A stretch of DNA of 64,000 nt from Otatea glauca (lineage: Eukaryota > Streptophyta > Magnoliopsida > Poales > Poaceae): assembly GCA_036346275.1 (NCBI GenBank), contig CM070721.1, positions 47,403,594 to 47,467,593 of the forward strand. Direction: 5' to 3'. Each line of letters starts with the position of its first letter. Position 1 is the first letter of the stretch. The notes under the pieces were generated by a model. The model was not told where the DNA came from. It saw only the letters and a program-made list of their open reading frames with translations, and ran no database searches. A program made the translations under genes and the position numbers. This document shows, one piece after another, positions 11,521 to 23,838 of this stretch.

Positions 11521-11781
11521 AGCGTTTTGATTATATTCAATATAGAATATGTTTTCAGAGGGGTTTTTGATATAGATTTTGACAATTAAAATAAATAGAA
11601 CTACATGAGTTTTTTTGGCACAATTAAATATATATTATTCATGTGTACTCATTCGGATAATTACAGGTTCATTTCTGAGAAAATACGAACTTAATAGACT
11701 AAAAAATGAACAAGTTGATGAACACATGAAATAATAAGCCACTTTTACAAGTTTAAAAGAATAAAAGGGCAAATCTTGAGC
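11521..11781. other. AT-rich 3' flank of the protease gene
   Basis: This is low-complexity AT-rich sequence between the subterminal cluster and the last protease exon. It would be the 3' untranslated region of that gene. No polyadenylation signal stands out clearly. Confidence 0.4.
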
Positions 11782-14700
11782 TCATTTCTTGCGTGCATCG
11801 CTCTTTGTGCCCTTGGTCGACGTTGATGTCAGTTCACCTGTCCTTATTTCAGGACAATCACTCCAACCATTTGCGTGGAACTCGCCTTTGGTGGATACAA
11901 TCTCGTCGACAATAAAGCCGATGAGTTGTTCTTGGATTGCTGCAACCCGGTGCGGCGGGATCACGCCTTTAACATCGATGTTGGGCTGACAAAGCGGGAA
12001 GTAAATAAATCTCTGGACATGTAATTAAAGTGTAAGTACTAAGAAATTTACATGTGCACACTACCTCGGCGTTGGTTGTCGGCACATCACCATAGGTAAT
12101 ACTTTGCATATAGTGGCACACATAATAGCCACATAAGTTGTTTCCACTCGTCTGTTGTAGAACCTGCGATGAAATTTGGAAACAAAACGATTATTGGGAT
12201 GAAAAACTGTTATGGCATATTAATATTCTTTAATACGTACTCGAGTGCTTATTGGTACATCAAATTCATTCTCGAAATCTCCTTGTTGCTTCTTTCGAAA
12301 CCCTGTGAATGCCCTGTGTGATGCGTTAGTATGAATAGTAATTATCAGAGTTGGAATTAGCAAGGTATTTCAATATATATAATAAGAAAAACTATCGTAT
12401 ATATATGTGCTATATACCTGTTTAGGGTGTCAATGATAAATTGATATTTTTCCACCGAGTCCTTTTGAGTCTTGAACAACGATTTGGTTGCTATCAAGCT
12501 TGATGACAAGAAGGATCAATGAAACCTATTCATGTATTACAACATATATGTAACTAGCTAGTAGTATTATAAATGCCTTGGAAAAATATAAGAGCGAGAG
12601 GTTGTATATATCGTACTCGAAGTTGAAGGGCGAAATATATGCGGTTTGTAGTCTTTGTCCCAAGAATGCATCGAGAATGTAATCTTCAACAGCCTTTGGT
12701 TGTATCCAAAGGCGAACTTCGTTAACAATCTACGGGTCGATGAAGCCCACGTTGAAGATATTCTCTTTTCTACATCGTTGTATCTCCATTCTACATAGAA
12801 AGGTATAAGTTTAAGAGTTGCAATTTTATTGTGCGAGGAAGCACATGGTAAAGGTATGAGCTTGACACTTACGAGCACCACCGAGCTCATGAGAGACACG
12901 TTGATGGCGTCGGCATGGTAAATATGGTATAAGTCGTCAAATTCGAGCCATATGGTGTTGTCCCATGATAAAAATCATCTTCTTTGATACTGAGAGGAAC
13001 ATCGTTCTTCCTTGAGCGGACTCTGTCATGTACCATTCGTGAAATTGCCGCATGTTGGTTGGCGGATCCTTTATCTCATTTGGGTCAATCCGCTCCCGCC
13101 CAACCGAAATTGCCATCGACCTTTGTTGCCATTGGGATATCACCTATTAATCCAAGAGCTGCGGTGTGGGCGAGTCTGCCTCCTTCATAAACCTCTCGAG
13201 GTTCTCCGATCTTAGTCTCTCTTCTTCTTTGCCACCGCCGCTTTGACCACGTTTATTCTTCTTTGTAGCCTTTATTATTGTCCGTTCATAGTTGGGCCAG
13301 CGCAGTGTGACTTTGCGGCATGTCGCGAAGTGTTTAGCGACTTTTGGATCAATTGGTACCTTTAGCTCTACCTTCTTTTTGCGAAGTGTGCGCCAATTTT
13401 GCTTTAGTGACCGCGTCACTCTCCTCCTTATTCATATCATATGCCCTCTTTGGAGGTTCCTTTATCTTTGTCGATCGGTGGACTCCGCCTTCTTGGGAGC
13501 GGTGGAGGAGCCTTAATCTCGCTATCGAGCTTCTTCCTCGGAGGAGATGGTGGGGCGTTGTTTTCTGGGGGTTCTTTTTGTTTGAGATCTTTGGTGGTGG
13601 AGTAGGGCTTCTGCGTGGAGCGGTGGTGGAGGCGTGCTCTGTTTCTGCGAGGCATTGCGTGGAGGTGACGTTGGAGGCGTGGGTTGCGTGGTGGAGATGA
13701 CGCGCCACACCATCTGGAAATATGATGTACCGTTTGCGTCAAAGGATGATATTGTGGAGGCCTGTCCAAGCTTGGTCACATCGTCGCCTCCATAAATATC
13801 GAGGTGAAGTTCTTCAAATCCGCTCAGCACCTCCTCCACCACGACCTTCGAGTAACCCAGGGGTATCTCGTTGCAGTGGAACATCTGGCCCGGCTCCACC
13901 GGATATGCCATGCCGTAAGCCACCTTGATGGAGAGGTTACGCGCATCAACGTGTAGCTCACACTGGTGGCGAACCCTTATGTCATCCACGGGATAATGGG
14001 CTAGCAAGTTGTCCACTTCAGGGGCCCCGGTGGACGCGCAGCTACTCCATCGCGCGGAGGGGATGATCACGGCGTCTGGCTGATTGCTCGGACCTAGTCC
14101 TTGAAGCTTGCTGAGGGCAATTTGTACTTGTTGCGCAACTATGTCGCCGATGCTAGCCTGGGTTGCTCTGAGCTCTTGTTCCAATTGGTACACTTTATAT
14201 GATTCTCTTGCTTTGATTTTATGCCGGCTCCTGTACGTATGTGCATCCTTGGCGAAACCATACTTCCACGGCGTTAGCTTGCCCATACCTCGTGTATACA
14301 TCACGGTGCTCGGGGTTTTCAAGGGCATGTGTCATTTCGTCATTCTCCACATGCGCCACTAACGTACACTGAGGCGCTTTCGGCGGCTTGTACAATCCTT
14401 TGGCGACCTCTTGTACTCTGGTGCCATCAACAAATTATGCGTCATCGAAAGGCTCCCCATGACCCATGAACCAATTCCGTGGTATTTGTTCCCTAAGCGG
14501 TGGCCGTGTGGCGTCCTTCGCCATTAATTCTTCTTCCGCTTCTCCCATTTTGAGTACGACCTTGAGGTAACCACGGTGCCAAGATGGTGGTGGTATTTCT
14601 TCATCGTGAATTGGCCTTGTTCTTACGACTCGCGGCTGGCCTTGGTGGCGGCTTGAACTCCTCGAATGCTTCGGTGATCCGCCAACTTAGGAAATTGGTT

Positions 14701-15300
14701 GAAGTCGGGTCTTTCTCCTACGCACATACTTGCGGTGAGAGGCGTCTTCCACGCTGAAACATTGTTGCCATCTTCTTCAAAGTGAATTTCTTGGCCTTGT
14801 CTTGGACCCTTGAGGAAATGTGAAATTTTCCTTAATATCTTGCGAGCGAGGTCCTTGGTAGCTTGAGGAACTTGGCCCATTTTACGATGCTAATTGGGGC
14901 GTGATCCCTCACGTGGTAACCGCAAGCGTTGTTGTATAGCCCAAGCGCTAAAGAGGGCAACCGACATCCCTTCATTGTTAACGTCGGTAAACCGTGCTTT
15001 GTGGATGGCTTCTTGTTAGGTCCCGATGCTTGGATTGGTTGCTCGATGTACGGGGCTTGAAATACATAAACATATGTACAAACATGCGAGTGTATTATAT
15101 TAATGAATTGCGATTAATTAACATGTCTCGAGGATTATATTCTTACGGCTATACCTCATCACGGCAGAACGGTGTTCTGGGACTCGGCGGCTCCGGCGTC
15201 AATGGCTTCATCATCGTGACCTCAGCGGCCTCACGGAACCAACATTAGCCTCGTGGCAGCGGCAGTGGAGTCCGGCAAGAAGCTGTTCTCCCTCGCCGAA
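11782..15300 (-). pseudogene. CACTA-borne DUF8039 / Ulp1-like (C48) cysteine protease gene, decayed
   Basis: The 5' part (about 14900-13522) includes the longest open piece, 14328-13522, with a helical Arg/Gln-rich stretch. A DUF8039-type domain follows, seen as CELHVDARNLSIKVAYG and GYSKVVVEEVLSGFEELHL. Next come WPNYERTI near 13300 and FHEWYMTESAQGR near 13040. The protease core lies at 12900-12070. A catalytic-His region resembling HWILLVI near 12520 is broken by a missing base. An Asp follows in VVQDS near 12460, and the catalytic Cys sits in GNNLCGYYVC near 12130. A splice donor follows GAG at about 12065, and a last exon at 11966-11782 encodes QEQLIGFIVDEIV. Ulp1-type proteases cut SUMO-like modifiers. 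CACTA and Mutator elements have captured them repeatedly, with unknown benefit. Frameshifts make this copy inactive. Confidence 0.75.
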
Positions 15301-16204
15301 AGTAGGGTCACCACGTCACGGTTGCGCCATCTATCCTAATTACGAAAAATGTTGACATAAATATCATATTACTTTGAAACAACCATATTCTGATTACAAC
15401 ACAAGCATATTATTACATAAATTTCTACACCAAGCATTAAGTACTACACGTGTTGGAACTAGCCCAAGGATCAAACACGAACTCATGGACACAAGGGCGG
15501 CGTGTTGGAAAGAAGAAAAACTATCATGACTTACGTGAAAGGCGAGCACTGGAGGACCAATACATATATGGTGATCTAAGAGGCTTTGAAATTTTATGTA
15601 TCCTTTCTTACAACTCCTCGGATCGGGGCAATGTCAAGACTCAAAAGTCGAAGCTAGTGATCATCTAGTTCAAGGTGCGTGTGCAGTTGTGTTAGCACAC
15701 ACATTTTACATACCAAGAATACAAAAATCAATGTTTGGTGAAATGTCATAGTATACGCACATGCACACAGATACATCCTAGTGGGCATTATGCGAGCCAG
15801 AAATGAGAACATCCTTGTGGGCATTTCACGAACATCTTGTGGGCGGCCGAATTAGAGAGGAGGATGGCCGCGTGCAGTGTACCTCGGTCCTCTGGGTGGA
15901 ATGGCGGTGTGGCGGCGGTTTGGTGGTGGAGGCGTCGGCGAGGTGGCGAGAAGGCGCCGGTGGGGTGGAGTGGCGGCGGACGCGGCACCGGCCAAGGGGT
16001 CGGCGGGCGCGGGGTGGAGTGGCGCCGGGATGGGTGGAGTGGCGGAGGAGGCGGCGGCGTCGGCGAGGACGGCGGCGCGGGGTCTCGACGGAGGCGACGA
16101 CGACGGCGGTCGGAGAGACATAGGAGGCAGCGACGCGCGCGGGGTCTCAAGGGGGACATAGAAAATTTGGGGTGTGAGAAAAGGGCAGGGCGTGTAAACT
16201 TTAT
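15301..16204 (-). other. 5' region of the protease gene with GC-rich block
   Basis: Positions 15840-16150 are very GC-rich, with overlapping open frames on both strands. This is the same layout as 6770-7208 in the first CACTA element, where a GC-rich first exon or leader lies next to subterminal repeats. Positions 15301-15839 hold no coding sequence that I recognise. I read the whole as leader or promoter of the minus-strand gene. Confidence 0.45.
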
Positions 16205-16420
16205 ACAAGGAGCACTTCTACAAGCGGTTTTTAGAACAAACCGCTTGTAAAATATCTCTACAAGCGGTTTTAGAACCAACCGCTTGTAGAGGGAGGACTT
16301 CTACAAGCGGTTGATATTACTAACTACTTCTGAATATTGCATTTTAGAAGCGGTGTTTTTCTCAAACCGCTTCTGAATTTTGCGTTCTAGAAGCAGTTCT
16401 TTTCTCAAACTGCTTCAGTT
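16205..16420. repeat. Second CACTA subterminal-type cluster
   Basis: CTACAAGCGGTTTT / AAACCGCTTGTA pairs, and later AGAAGCGGT / ACCGCTTCT variants, match the motif at 11311-11506. They lie upstream of the protease gene and downstream of TNP2. They could mark the right end of a smaller CACTA element whose terminus is lost, or an internal copy of the binding sites. Confidence 0.8.
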
Positions 16421-16426
16421 TAATTT

Positions 16427-16740
16427 CAGAATTTTTTAAAAAATGCTTTTAGCACTTTACTTTCATTCCAGAATTTTTAGAAAAGCTCTTAGAACTTTAG
16501 TTTCATTCCATAATTTTTAAAAAATGCTTTTAGCAATTTAGTTTCATTCCATAATTTTTAAAAAATGCTTTTAGCAATTTAGTTTCATTCCATAATTTTT
16601 AAAAAATGCTTTTAGCAATTTAGTTTCATTCCATAATTTTTAAAAAATGCTTTTAGCAATTTAGTTTCATTCTATAATATTTTAAAAAAGCTTTCAGCAC
16701 TTTAGTTTCATTCCAGAATTTTGGCACTTTACATTCATTC
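16427..16740. repeat. 41-bp tandem array, eight units
   Basis: Units begin at about 16427, 16469, 16509, 16550, 16591, 16632, 16673 and 16714. Each follows the pattern CATAATTTTTAAAAAATGCT, then TTTAGCAATTTAGTTTCATTC. Units 3-6 are nearly identical, while the outer ones diverge and the last is short. The array starts just after the subterminal cluster and ends at the 3' end of the TNP2 gene, whose open frame reads into it as far as 16653. Confidence 0.92.
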
Positions 16741-19700
16741 CAAATAAACACTTCATACAGTAGAAGACCCGTATTACATATACATAGTTCATACAGTGAG
16801 GGGTACATCTTAAGTAATGCGTACTTTGTCTTTACAAGTGTTCCTTCATTATGATCGCGACGTATGAAAGGAGTATCCACGTCTGTGTCATTGAGGAGGC
16901 TTATGTCGACATCCACAGCGAAAGGAGAGATCTCGTCGAACTGACTATACTCTTCCTCGTCTGTGACATCCTCAACTCCAACAATCCTTCGTTTGCCTTG
17001 GAGAACCACGTGTCGCTTTGGCTTAGTACTACAATCTTTCTGCTTCTTAGGTTTGCTTGACATGTTCATTACGTAGAAGACCTGTCTCACATCGTTCGCG
17101 AGGACGAACGGTTCGCGCCTATAGCCGACTTGCGTGAGGTCCACGATTGTTATACCGTATTTGTCGACCTTCACGCCGCTTGAAGTCAGTTTGACCCATT
17201 GGCACTTAAATAGAGGGACCTTCAAAGGTCCATAGTCAAGCTCCCATATCTCTTCTATGAAACCATAATATGTATCCACCTTGCCTTTGTAGTCTTCGGC
17301 GTCTATACGGACACCGCTATTTTGGTTGGTGCTCTTGTTATCCTGGGATCTGGTGTAGAATGTGTAACCATTTATCTCATACCCCTTGAATGTCACGATT
17401 TCACTAGATGGTCCCCAAGCCAAGCGTTGCAACTGTTCATTGTCTGACCCTTTCAAAAGGATGTACTTTTGTAACCAAGCGCCAAAAGAATCCATGTGCT
17501 TCAGTGTTATCCAATCCTCAGACCTCTCCGGGAAATCGCGGCGTAGAATACTGTTGTGCTCAAGGACATACGGGGCCACTACAGTTGATTGTTTCAAAAC
17601 CGTGAAATGCGCTTGCTTAAATGTAAGAAGATCATTGCATGCAATTGCTTTCCTTCCTAGTGTCCCTTTTCCCCGTAGCCTCCCCTCATAGCGTGATATA
17701 GGGACGCCGATCGGGTTTAGATCATTAATGTAATCCATACAAAACTCAATCACCTCCTCTGTCCCATAACCCTCGGCAATGCATCCTTCGAGACGAGCAG
17801 TTCTGAACATACTTCTTTAGCACACTCATGTACCTCTCGAAAGGGAACATGTTGTGTAGATACAGGTCCAAGAATACCTATCTCTTTGACAAGGTGAGCA
17901 GTGAGATGAACCATAATATCAAAGAATGCAAGAGGAAAGATCATCTCAAGACTAACCACACTTTGTACCACGTCATCCTGCAGCTTACTTAGTTTATCGG
18001 GTCGATGACCTTACGTGAAACAGCGTTGAAAAAGAACACAGCTTTGTGATTGTCCCCGTACCCACTCGGGCGGTATGCCTCTCGATACACCGAGAGCAAG
18101 CGTGTTATTAACACAAGGCAGTCATGGGATTTCATGTATGCGATTTTATTCTCTTTCGTGTTTATGAGTCTCTTTACATTCGAGGAGTATCAGGAAGGAC
18201 CTTCACACTGCTCGGGGAACTCATCACGCTTTTTCTCTTCTTTGCTTAGAGTGTAGCTCGCGAGGATGTAGGTAATGTTGTCTTTTCCCTCTCTTTTCGG
18301 GATGTAGGTCGTTCCTCAGTTCCAAGAGTTTAAGGTCCTTCCGAACTTGCAGTGTATCTTTCGATTTTCCGTACATATCTATGTAGCCTAGCAGGTTCAA
18401 GCAGACATTCTTCGTGATGTGCATGAAGTCAAGTGAGTGACGAACCTCCATGACTTCCCAATAAGGCAAGTCCCAAAATATTGACTTCTTACACATGGGT
18501 GCATGACCATCCTCATTCTGCACATGTTTTCTTCCAGGACCCTTTCCAAATACTACTTTCAAATCCTTTACCATAGCAAACACACGTGGCCCACTCGATC
18601 TTTGAGGCCTTGCGAAGGTGCAGTTGCCGTTAAATTTCTGCCTTCCTTCCGCAGCGGGTGACTCGTAAGAAGAAACCTCGGTGACCCATGTACACAACCT
18701 TGAGAGTTTTTAGGAACATCTTGTCCGTTTCATCTAAGCCTTTGGATGCGGGCTCTATATCCTTTGATAGTTAGGCGGACGAGTTCTGAGAAGCGAGCGG
18801 TCGTTGATTGTTACAAATAACAATGCACGTAGGGTGAAATACTCCCTTTTGTACTCATCCCATACCCTTGCACCATTGTCCCATAACGTCACAAGATCTT
18901 CAACCAATGGTTTCAGGTAGACATCAATGTCATTTCCAGGTTGCTTGGGGCCATGGATCAACAACGGCATCATGATGTACTTTCGCTTCATGCACAGCCA
19001 TGGAGGAATGTTGTAGATACATAGTGTAACAGGCCAGGTGCTATGGCTGCTGCTCAATTCTCCGAAAGGATTCATCCCATCGGTACTCAAACCAAACCTT
19101 ATGTTTCTCACCTCATCTGCGAAGTTAGGGTACGTCCGGTCGACTTTCCTCCACTGTGAGCCATCTGCAGGGTGTCTAAGCATCCCGTCGTCCTTATGCT
19201 CTTCCTTGTGCCAACACATCATCTGGGCATGCGCTTTGTTAGCAAACATACGTTTCAATCGGGGGATCACAGGGAAATACCACAACACTTTAGCTGGAGG
19301 TCTCTTCATCTTACGCTCCCCATCTATTTCACCTGGATCGTCACACTTCACCTTATACCGTGATTCTCTACACACTGGACAAACATCCAAATCGGCATAC
19401 TCATTACGATACATGATACAATCATTAGGACATGCGTGTATCTTCTGTACTTCCAATCCCAAAGGACAAATGACTTGCTTGGCTTCATATGTAGATTCGG
19501 GCAGAGTGTTATCTTCTAGAAGTAACTTCTTTACAAGTGATAACAACTCATCGAATCCCTTATCTGACACACCATTTCTAACCTTCCATTGCATGAGTTC
19601 GGTGTAGTGCGCAGCGACTTTTTGGCCACCTTACAGTTTGGGTACAAAGGAGTTACGTGGTCCTCTAACATGCTATTTGGAACTTCTCAAACTTCTTTCA

Positions 19701-20090
19701 TCTGTGTAGTCTCCTCTCCGTCACGCGACATCTGGTCTAGCTCATCATCACCAAAGTCACCAAGTGTTTCTTCCACGGAGCGATGTTGCGTGCCGTCAGG
19801 GATCTTGTTGAATCCATCTTCCTCTTTGTCGCCTTCTTCGCCGTCTTCTGGCTAATCACCTCAACCGCCATGGTTGGTCCAACGGTATAGTTTGGCATGA
19901 AACCTCTCATGATCAAGTGGTTCATAACTTGCCATATTTGGGAGTGCTCCTTCTCGTTCTTGCAACCTACACGGACAACATATGAAGCTGCACGGAGGCA
20001 AGATTACAGCGCCGCCGCATCGAGAAAAGCGCACGCCATCAATGAACTCTGTCGGCGACGGTCGCATTATACATCCATTGCCGATTCATC
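16741..20090 (-). pseudogene. TNP2-type CACTA transposase gene, decayed
   Basis: Domains appear in family order on the minus strand. The transposase-associated N-terminal domain is at about 20090-19860 (EFIDGV near its start, ending RWTNHGG). The TNP2 catalytic region is at about 19610-18224, opening with AAHYTELMQWKVRNGVSD and showing KIHACPNDCIMYRNEY, then VYMGHRGFF across a frame break near 18690. DUF4218 is at about 17971-17750 (LEMIFPLAFFDIMVHL). DUF4216 is at about 17290-17020 (YYGFIEEIWELDYG, KVPLFKCQWV). A typical gene has all four, so the copy is near full length, but frames change at about 19860, 19600, 18750, 18230 and 17800, and stops interrupt it. It would have cut and pasted CACTA ends. 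The 5' flank is cut by a gypsy LTR. Confidence 0.88.
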
Positions 20091-20314
20091 TACACCAAGT
20101 TATAATTTCATTAAAAATTATAACAAATTTCGTTACCAAAATTATAACCTAACTTAAATTTCGTTACATTTAAACCCAACAAAAAAAAGCTCCACCTACA
20201 CCGTCATCCAATTAAAGACCTACCTTTCTAATTATTTTGTAACCCTTCCTACCTTTGTAATTATTTTTTATAATTCTACATGTTTTTCTATTTTATTTCA
20301 TACATCAATAATTA
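20091..20314. other. AT-rich 5' flank of the TNP2 gene
   Basis: The sequence is AT-rich with no CACTA terminus and no subterminal repeats. It is probably an intron or leader of the transposase gene, interrupted where the gypsy LTR begins. Confidence 0.4.
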
Positions 20315-20948
20315 TGTAACATCCCAAAATTTGGGTTTTCAAAAATCTTTTGTTTAGTTCATCTTTCCAAAAATCCCCGCGAATTTTCTCTCTTTAATAA
20401 AGCTTAATCTGAAATTTTCTAATGCTAAAATAATTTAATTTGACTAATATAAACTTCAATTAAAATAAATTTAGTTTTATTTGAGTTCATTGTGCTTCAA
20501 GGAATTTTCTGTAATTTTTTTTAAGATTTTTCGGAGTTCGTTTGCTATTTATTTGGAATTAATTTAAATTAAGCCTTTTGTTAAATTTAATTAAATACTG
20601 CAAAATTTTTAAATAAAGTTTGGTTAAAAATAATTTATTCGAGCTCCAAATATCTTAACATATTTTCTGGAATTTTTTTTAGAATTTTTCTGGTATTATT
20701 ATTGCTCTAAACGAATTATTTTAATTTCTGGAATTATTTTAATTCGGAAATTGTTCTAAATCGACGTGGCAGCTCCAGAGGCGGCCACATCATCGCCCAG
20801 CCTCAGCCCTCAGATATCCATCCGACGCACCAGAATGCGCCACGTCATCCCTTAACTGTTTATTGCGCGCCAGGTGTTCGATCCGATCCGTTTTCAATCC
20901 AAATTCGGTTTTTCTTCGTGTCTCCTTGTAGGGCACGACTCTCTAGCC

Positions 20949-20957
20949 TATATAAAT
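20949..20957 (+). promoter_or_regulatory. LTR TATA box
   Basis: TATATAAAT lies about 635 bp into the LTR. This is close to the TATA boxes of two other LTRs here (620 and 676 bp in), so transcription probably starts near 20980. Confidence 0.6.
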
Positions 20958-23762
20958 ATCCTAAGACCCCTCCCACGCACCCCTAATCCCCAGAGCTCCT
21001 CCCAAACCCTAAAAACTACAACCATTGTCTTCCGGTGCGCCGCCATCGTCGACCGATATTGGCATCGCGTTCCCTGTCATCTCGGTGCGTTCTTCTGAAA
21101 TCCGCTCACGCCATCTCGTGCCATATGGTCCAGTCTAGCTCTCCACCAAATTTGGTGCAGTTTCATCTAGGAAATCAAAAGTTACGGCCGTTCCAATCTC
21201 AAATCTTGTCGTCACCCGTTCTCCTTCGTTTTTGCGAGTTTGACCGTGAAATTTATTCTGTAGACTCATCTTGATGTCCTCTACCTGGTGCTCACCCTAA
21301 CTCAAGGTTTTGTCCTCGGGATTACTGCAGAAAATTCAATCTTCCCGATCGATTGCGTCGTCTGTGAGAAAACCGTCGTGTGTTCCCCGTTGATCCAGGA
21401 GGTAAAACTCAGATCCGTTCGCGTCATATTGTGCCAAATGATCCCAGATAGCTCTCTGAACAATTTGGTTAGGTTCCATCCATTATTTTAATAGTTATGA
21501 TCGTTTGATCTATTAGCTTTAGCAGCCATTCATCGGTAGTTTGTGAACTGTCCATTGGGTTGCCGCCAAATCCGCTTATACCGTTGTGATCGTCTCGCCG
21601 CGTTCTACGTGGTGCTCACTTCCCCTTTGCTGTTCCATCCACCGAAAATTTTAATATTCATTAGCCGCCGCCTTTCGTCGGTCTACGCGTCTTTTGCCGC
21701 CAACCATCTTAGTTCGCCTTGGTCGTGTCATCATGTCGATGAGGACATCATTCTCTGGTTTGCTCATCTTTAGAGTTCATTTGATCTTGGTTGCCATCAA
21801 TGCCATATTCTAGAATCTACCGTCGTCGTTCGATCCGGTTCTTTTATTATCGGTTCGTGTTTCGTTAGCCATCCTTGGTAATCTTTTAACGCAGAGCCAA
21901 CCCTACCTATCCTATCCCTATGCCAAGTGGATCTATCCTTGAGTCGTTCCTCTCAAACCCTAACTTAACCTTGCGTCCAATGCCGTTGACGATGCATCAT
22001 GTCATGTAAACCTCGCAACTCATGAGATCAATCTGAGCCGTATCATATGCTTGCTACCATATCATTGTCCGATAATCGACATCTCATCTTTGCATGAGTG
22101 TCTGTCATTCTTCGCTATCTTTCATGTGTGCATGGTCGCAAAAGCCCTAGTGCAATATCATCATCCTCTCTATCGCCTTATTGTAATCTAACCCCATCAC
22201 CTATGAGTTTAGCCTTGTCTTCATTTCCTCGCGGCTTTGTCATCGTCAAGCCTCTTGATTGACGATATGGTGATCTCGAATCGAATCGCATGAATGTCGA
22301 CCCTTGTCCATGTCCTATTCTTGAAAATCTAATCTGCCATTGACCTAGAAGTCATTCGTGGACTTGGTCGATAGACCATTGGCCATATGTCATATCCTTG
22401 TGCCATATCTAATCTATTAGTCTATCTTTCTTTTGTTTGACTGTATATCTGTTTAGTCAACAAAAATCATCATTGAGCATCAGCTTAGTTCATTGCGAAC
22501 TAACGTATCTTTATGGACCCGGTTTATAGATCGAGAGCCCATATGTCATTGTCTCTATCCAATCAAGATAATAACTTCAGAAGAAATATTCTTTGGAATA
22601 TTATTATTTCTTTCTCAGTTATCAGTCTTTTCCTTTTCGGTGTATTCGGAAAGCTCGTTCTCTTTTGTCTAATCTCTGATCTAATCCATTCAAGTTCCTA
22701 AATTCATCTAAGCCTTTGTGATCCAATACTATCCGTTCTCAATTTGGATTTTATTTGATTTATCTTTTGAGTTGGTTTGTATTTGCTTCTTCTTTAATCG
22801 TTAGACGCATCGTCCGGAATTTGTTCTAAGGAGCTGAAGATCAAGAAGGTAAAGATTGAAGATCGAAGATCAAGAATCAAAGATAAAGATTAAAGAACAG
22901 TAAAAATCGCAAGGGCCAGGCAAGTTGTGCTTTGATCATGTTGAACCCATGTTTATAAAATTGCTATATTTGTTTTACCCTATTGCATATTATTTCAAGT
23001 GTACAATTGTTTCAAATTAAATTGGGACTTAGCTATTATACCAATTTGATCTACACCATACCTTGTCATTTGTATGCCATGATCTACTGTCACCCTAGAT
23101 TGGTTCAATATAGTTGGTTAGTAATTATAATCAACATGGGATGGTTAGTCCGTATTAGTTGCTTAGCCATGCCATGTCATCACATGTATTGGAATCATTG
23201 ATAATAAATCTTGATTAATGGAATATGGAACAATGTTATGAACTTGTGTGTCATGTGGGATCACACGATGAGATTGAGTTGTTGTGACCAGTCATGTCAC
23301 GCAACAATGTTGAATTGTCGATGGCACGTGGTGCTTGGTAATCAACTTGGGTGATAATCACTTAGATTGGGGCAAGTGATAAGGGGCGAGTATGCCAAGG
23401 TGGGCCCGATGGGCAGAAGGTATGTGGATGTCTTGCCCTGATCATTCTAAGGACTTAACCTTGCAAGTCTTTGACCTGAGTTAATCATGCTACCACATGT
23501 CTGGTTTGGGCCAGCCTAGCTGATTAATTTGCAATGTCTTGACTTTGGTACTATCGTGGTCGGTGTGAGTTCCCGAGTTATGGAGTAATTCACATGGCGC
23601 AAGAGGGGGGTCCTGGATGCGGTAACCAGTCCCACCAGTGTTGAAACCTTAGCGGGTAGTATCGGGTTAAGCCAGAGCATTGTAAAGGCTTTGTCGTGAT
23701 CTCTCTGCCGGCACACCAAAGGAAGTGTGCTAATAGCTTGGCAAAAAGGGACGATCATGTCG

Positions 23763-23838
23763 TGTGGGTAAAGTGCATAACCTCTGTAGAGTGTGAATCT
23801 ATTCGAATAGCCGTGCTCATGGTATTGAGCAATGCTCG
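23763..23838 (+). other. Conserved LTR block, copy 3
   Basis: GTGGGTAAAGTGCATAACC is followed by CTCTGTAGAG, a perfect CTATTCGAATAG palindrome and GCCGTGCTCATGGTATTGAGC. Confidence 0.8.

Larger units (their letters stand above)
11295..20314 (-). mobile_element. CACTA (En/Spm) material with protease and TNP2 genes
   Basis: A CACTACTGTGG terminus at 11295 is followed by subterminal repeats. Two genes on the minus strand follow: a DUF8039/Ulp1 protease gene (about 15300-11782) and a TNP2 transposase gene (about 20090-16741). Grass CACTA elements often carry such a pair in this order and orientation. No matching right terminus is visible before the gypsy LTR that starts at 20315, so the element is cut off there. 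A second subterminal-type cluster at 16205-16420 leaves open that two CACTA elements abut. The 3-bp target duplication cannot be tested. Confidence 0.7.

Noticed and set aside
15803..16279. Overlapping ORFs up to 163 codons
   Set aside because: They are compositional frames in a GC-rich leader, rich in Gly/Arg or Pro/Arg, and partly read through CACTA subterminal repeats.
16427..16740. Evenly spaced repeats that could suggest CRISPR
   Set aside because: The units are directly adjacent without variable spacers, in a plant sequence.
20091..20314. Right terminus of the TNP2-bearing CACTA element
   Set aside because: No TAGTG terminus or ACAAGCGGTT repeat occurs here. GTAGTG at 19607 is inside TNP2 coding sequence.
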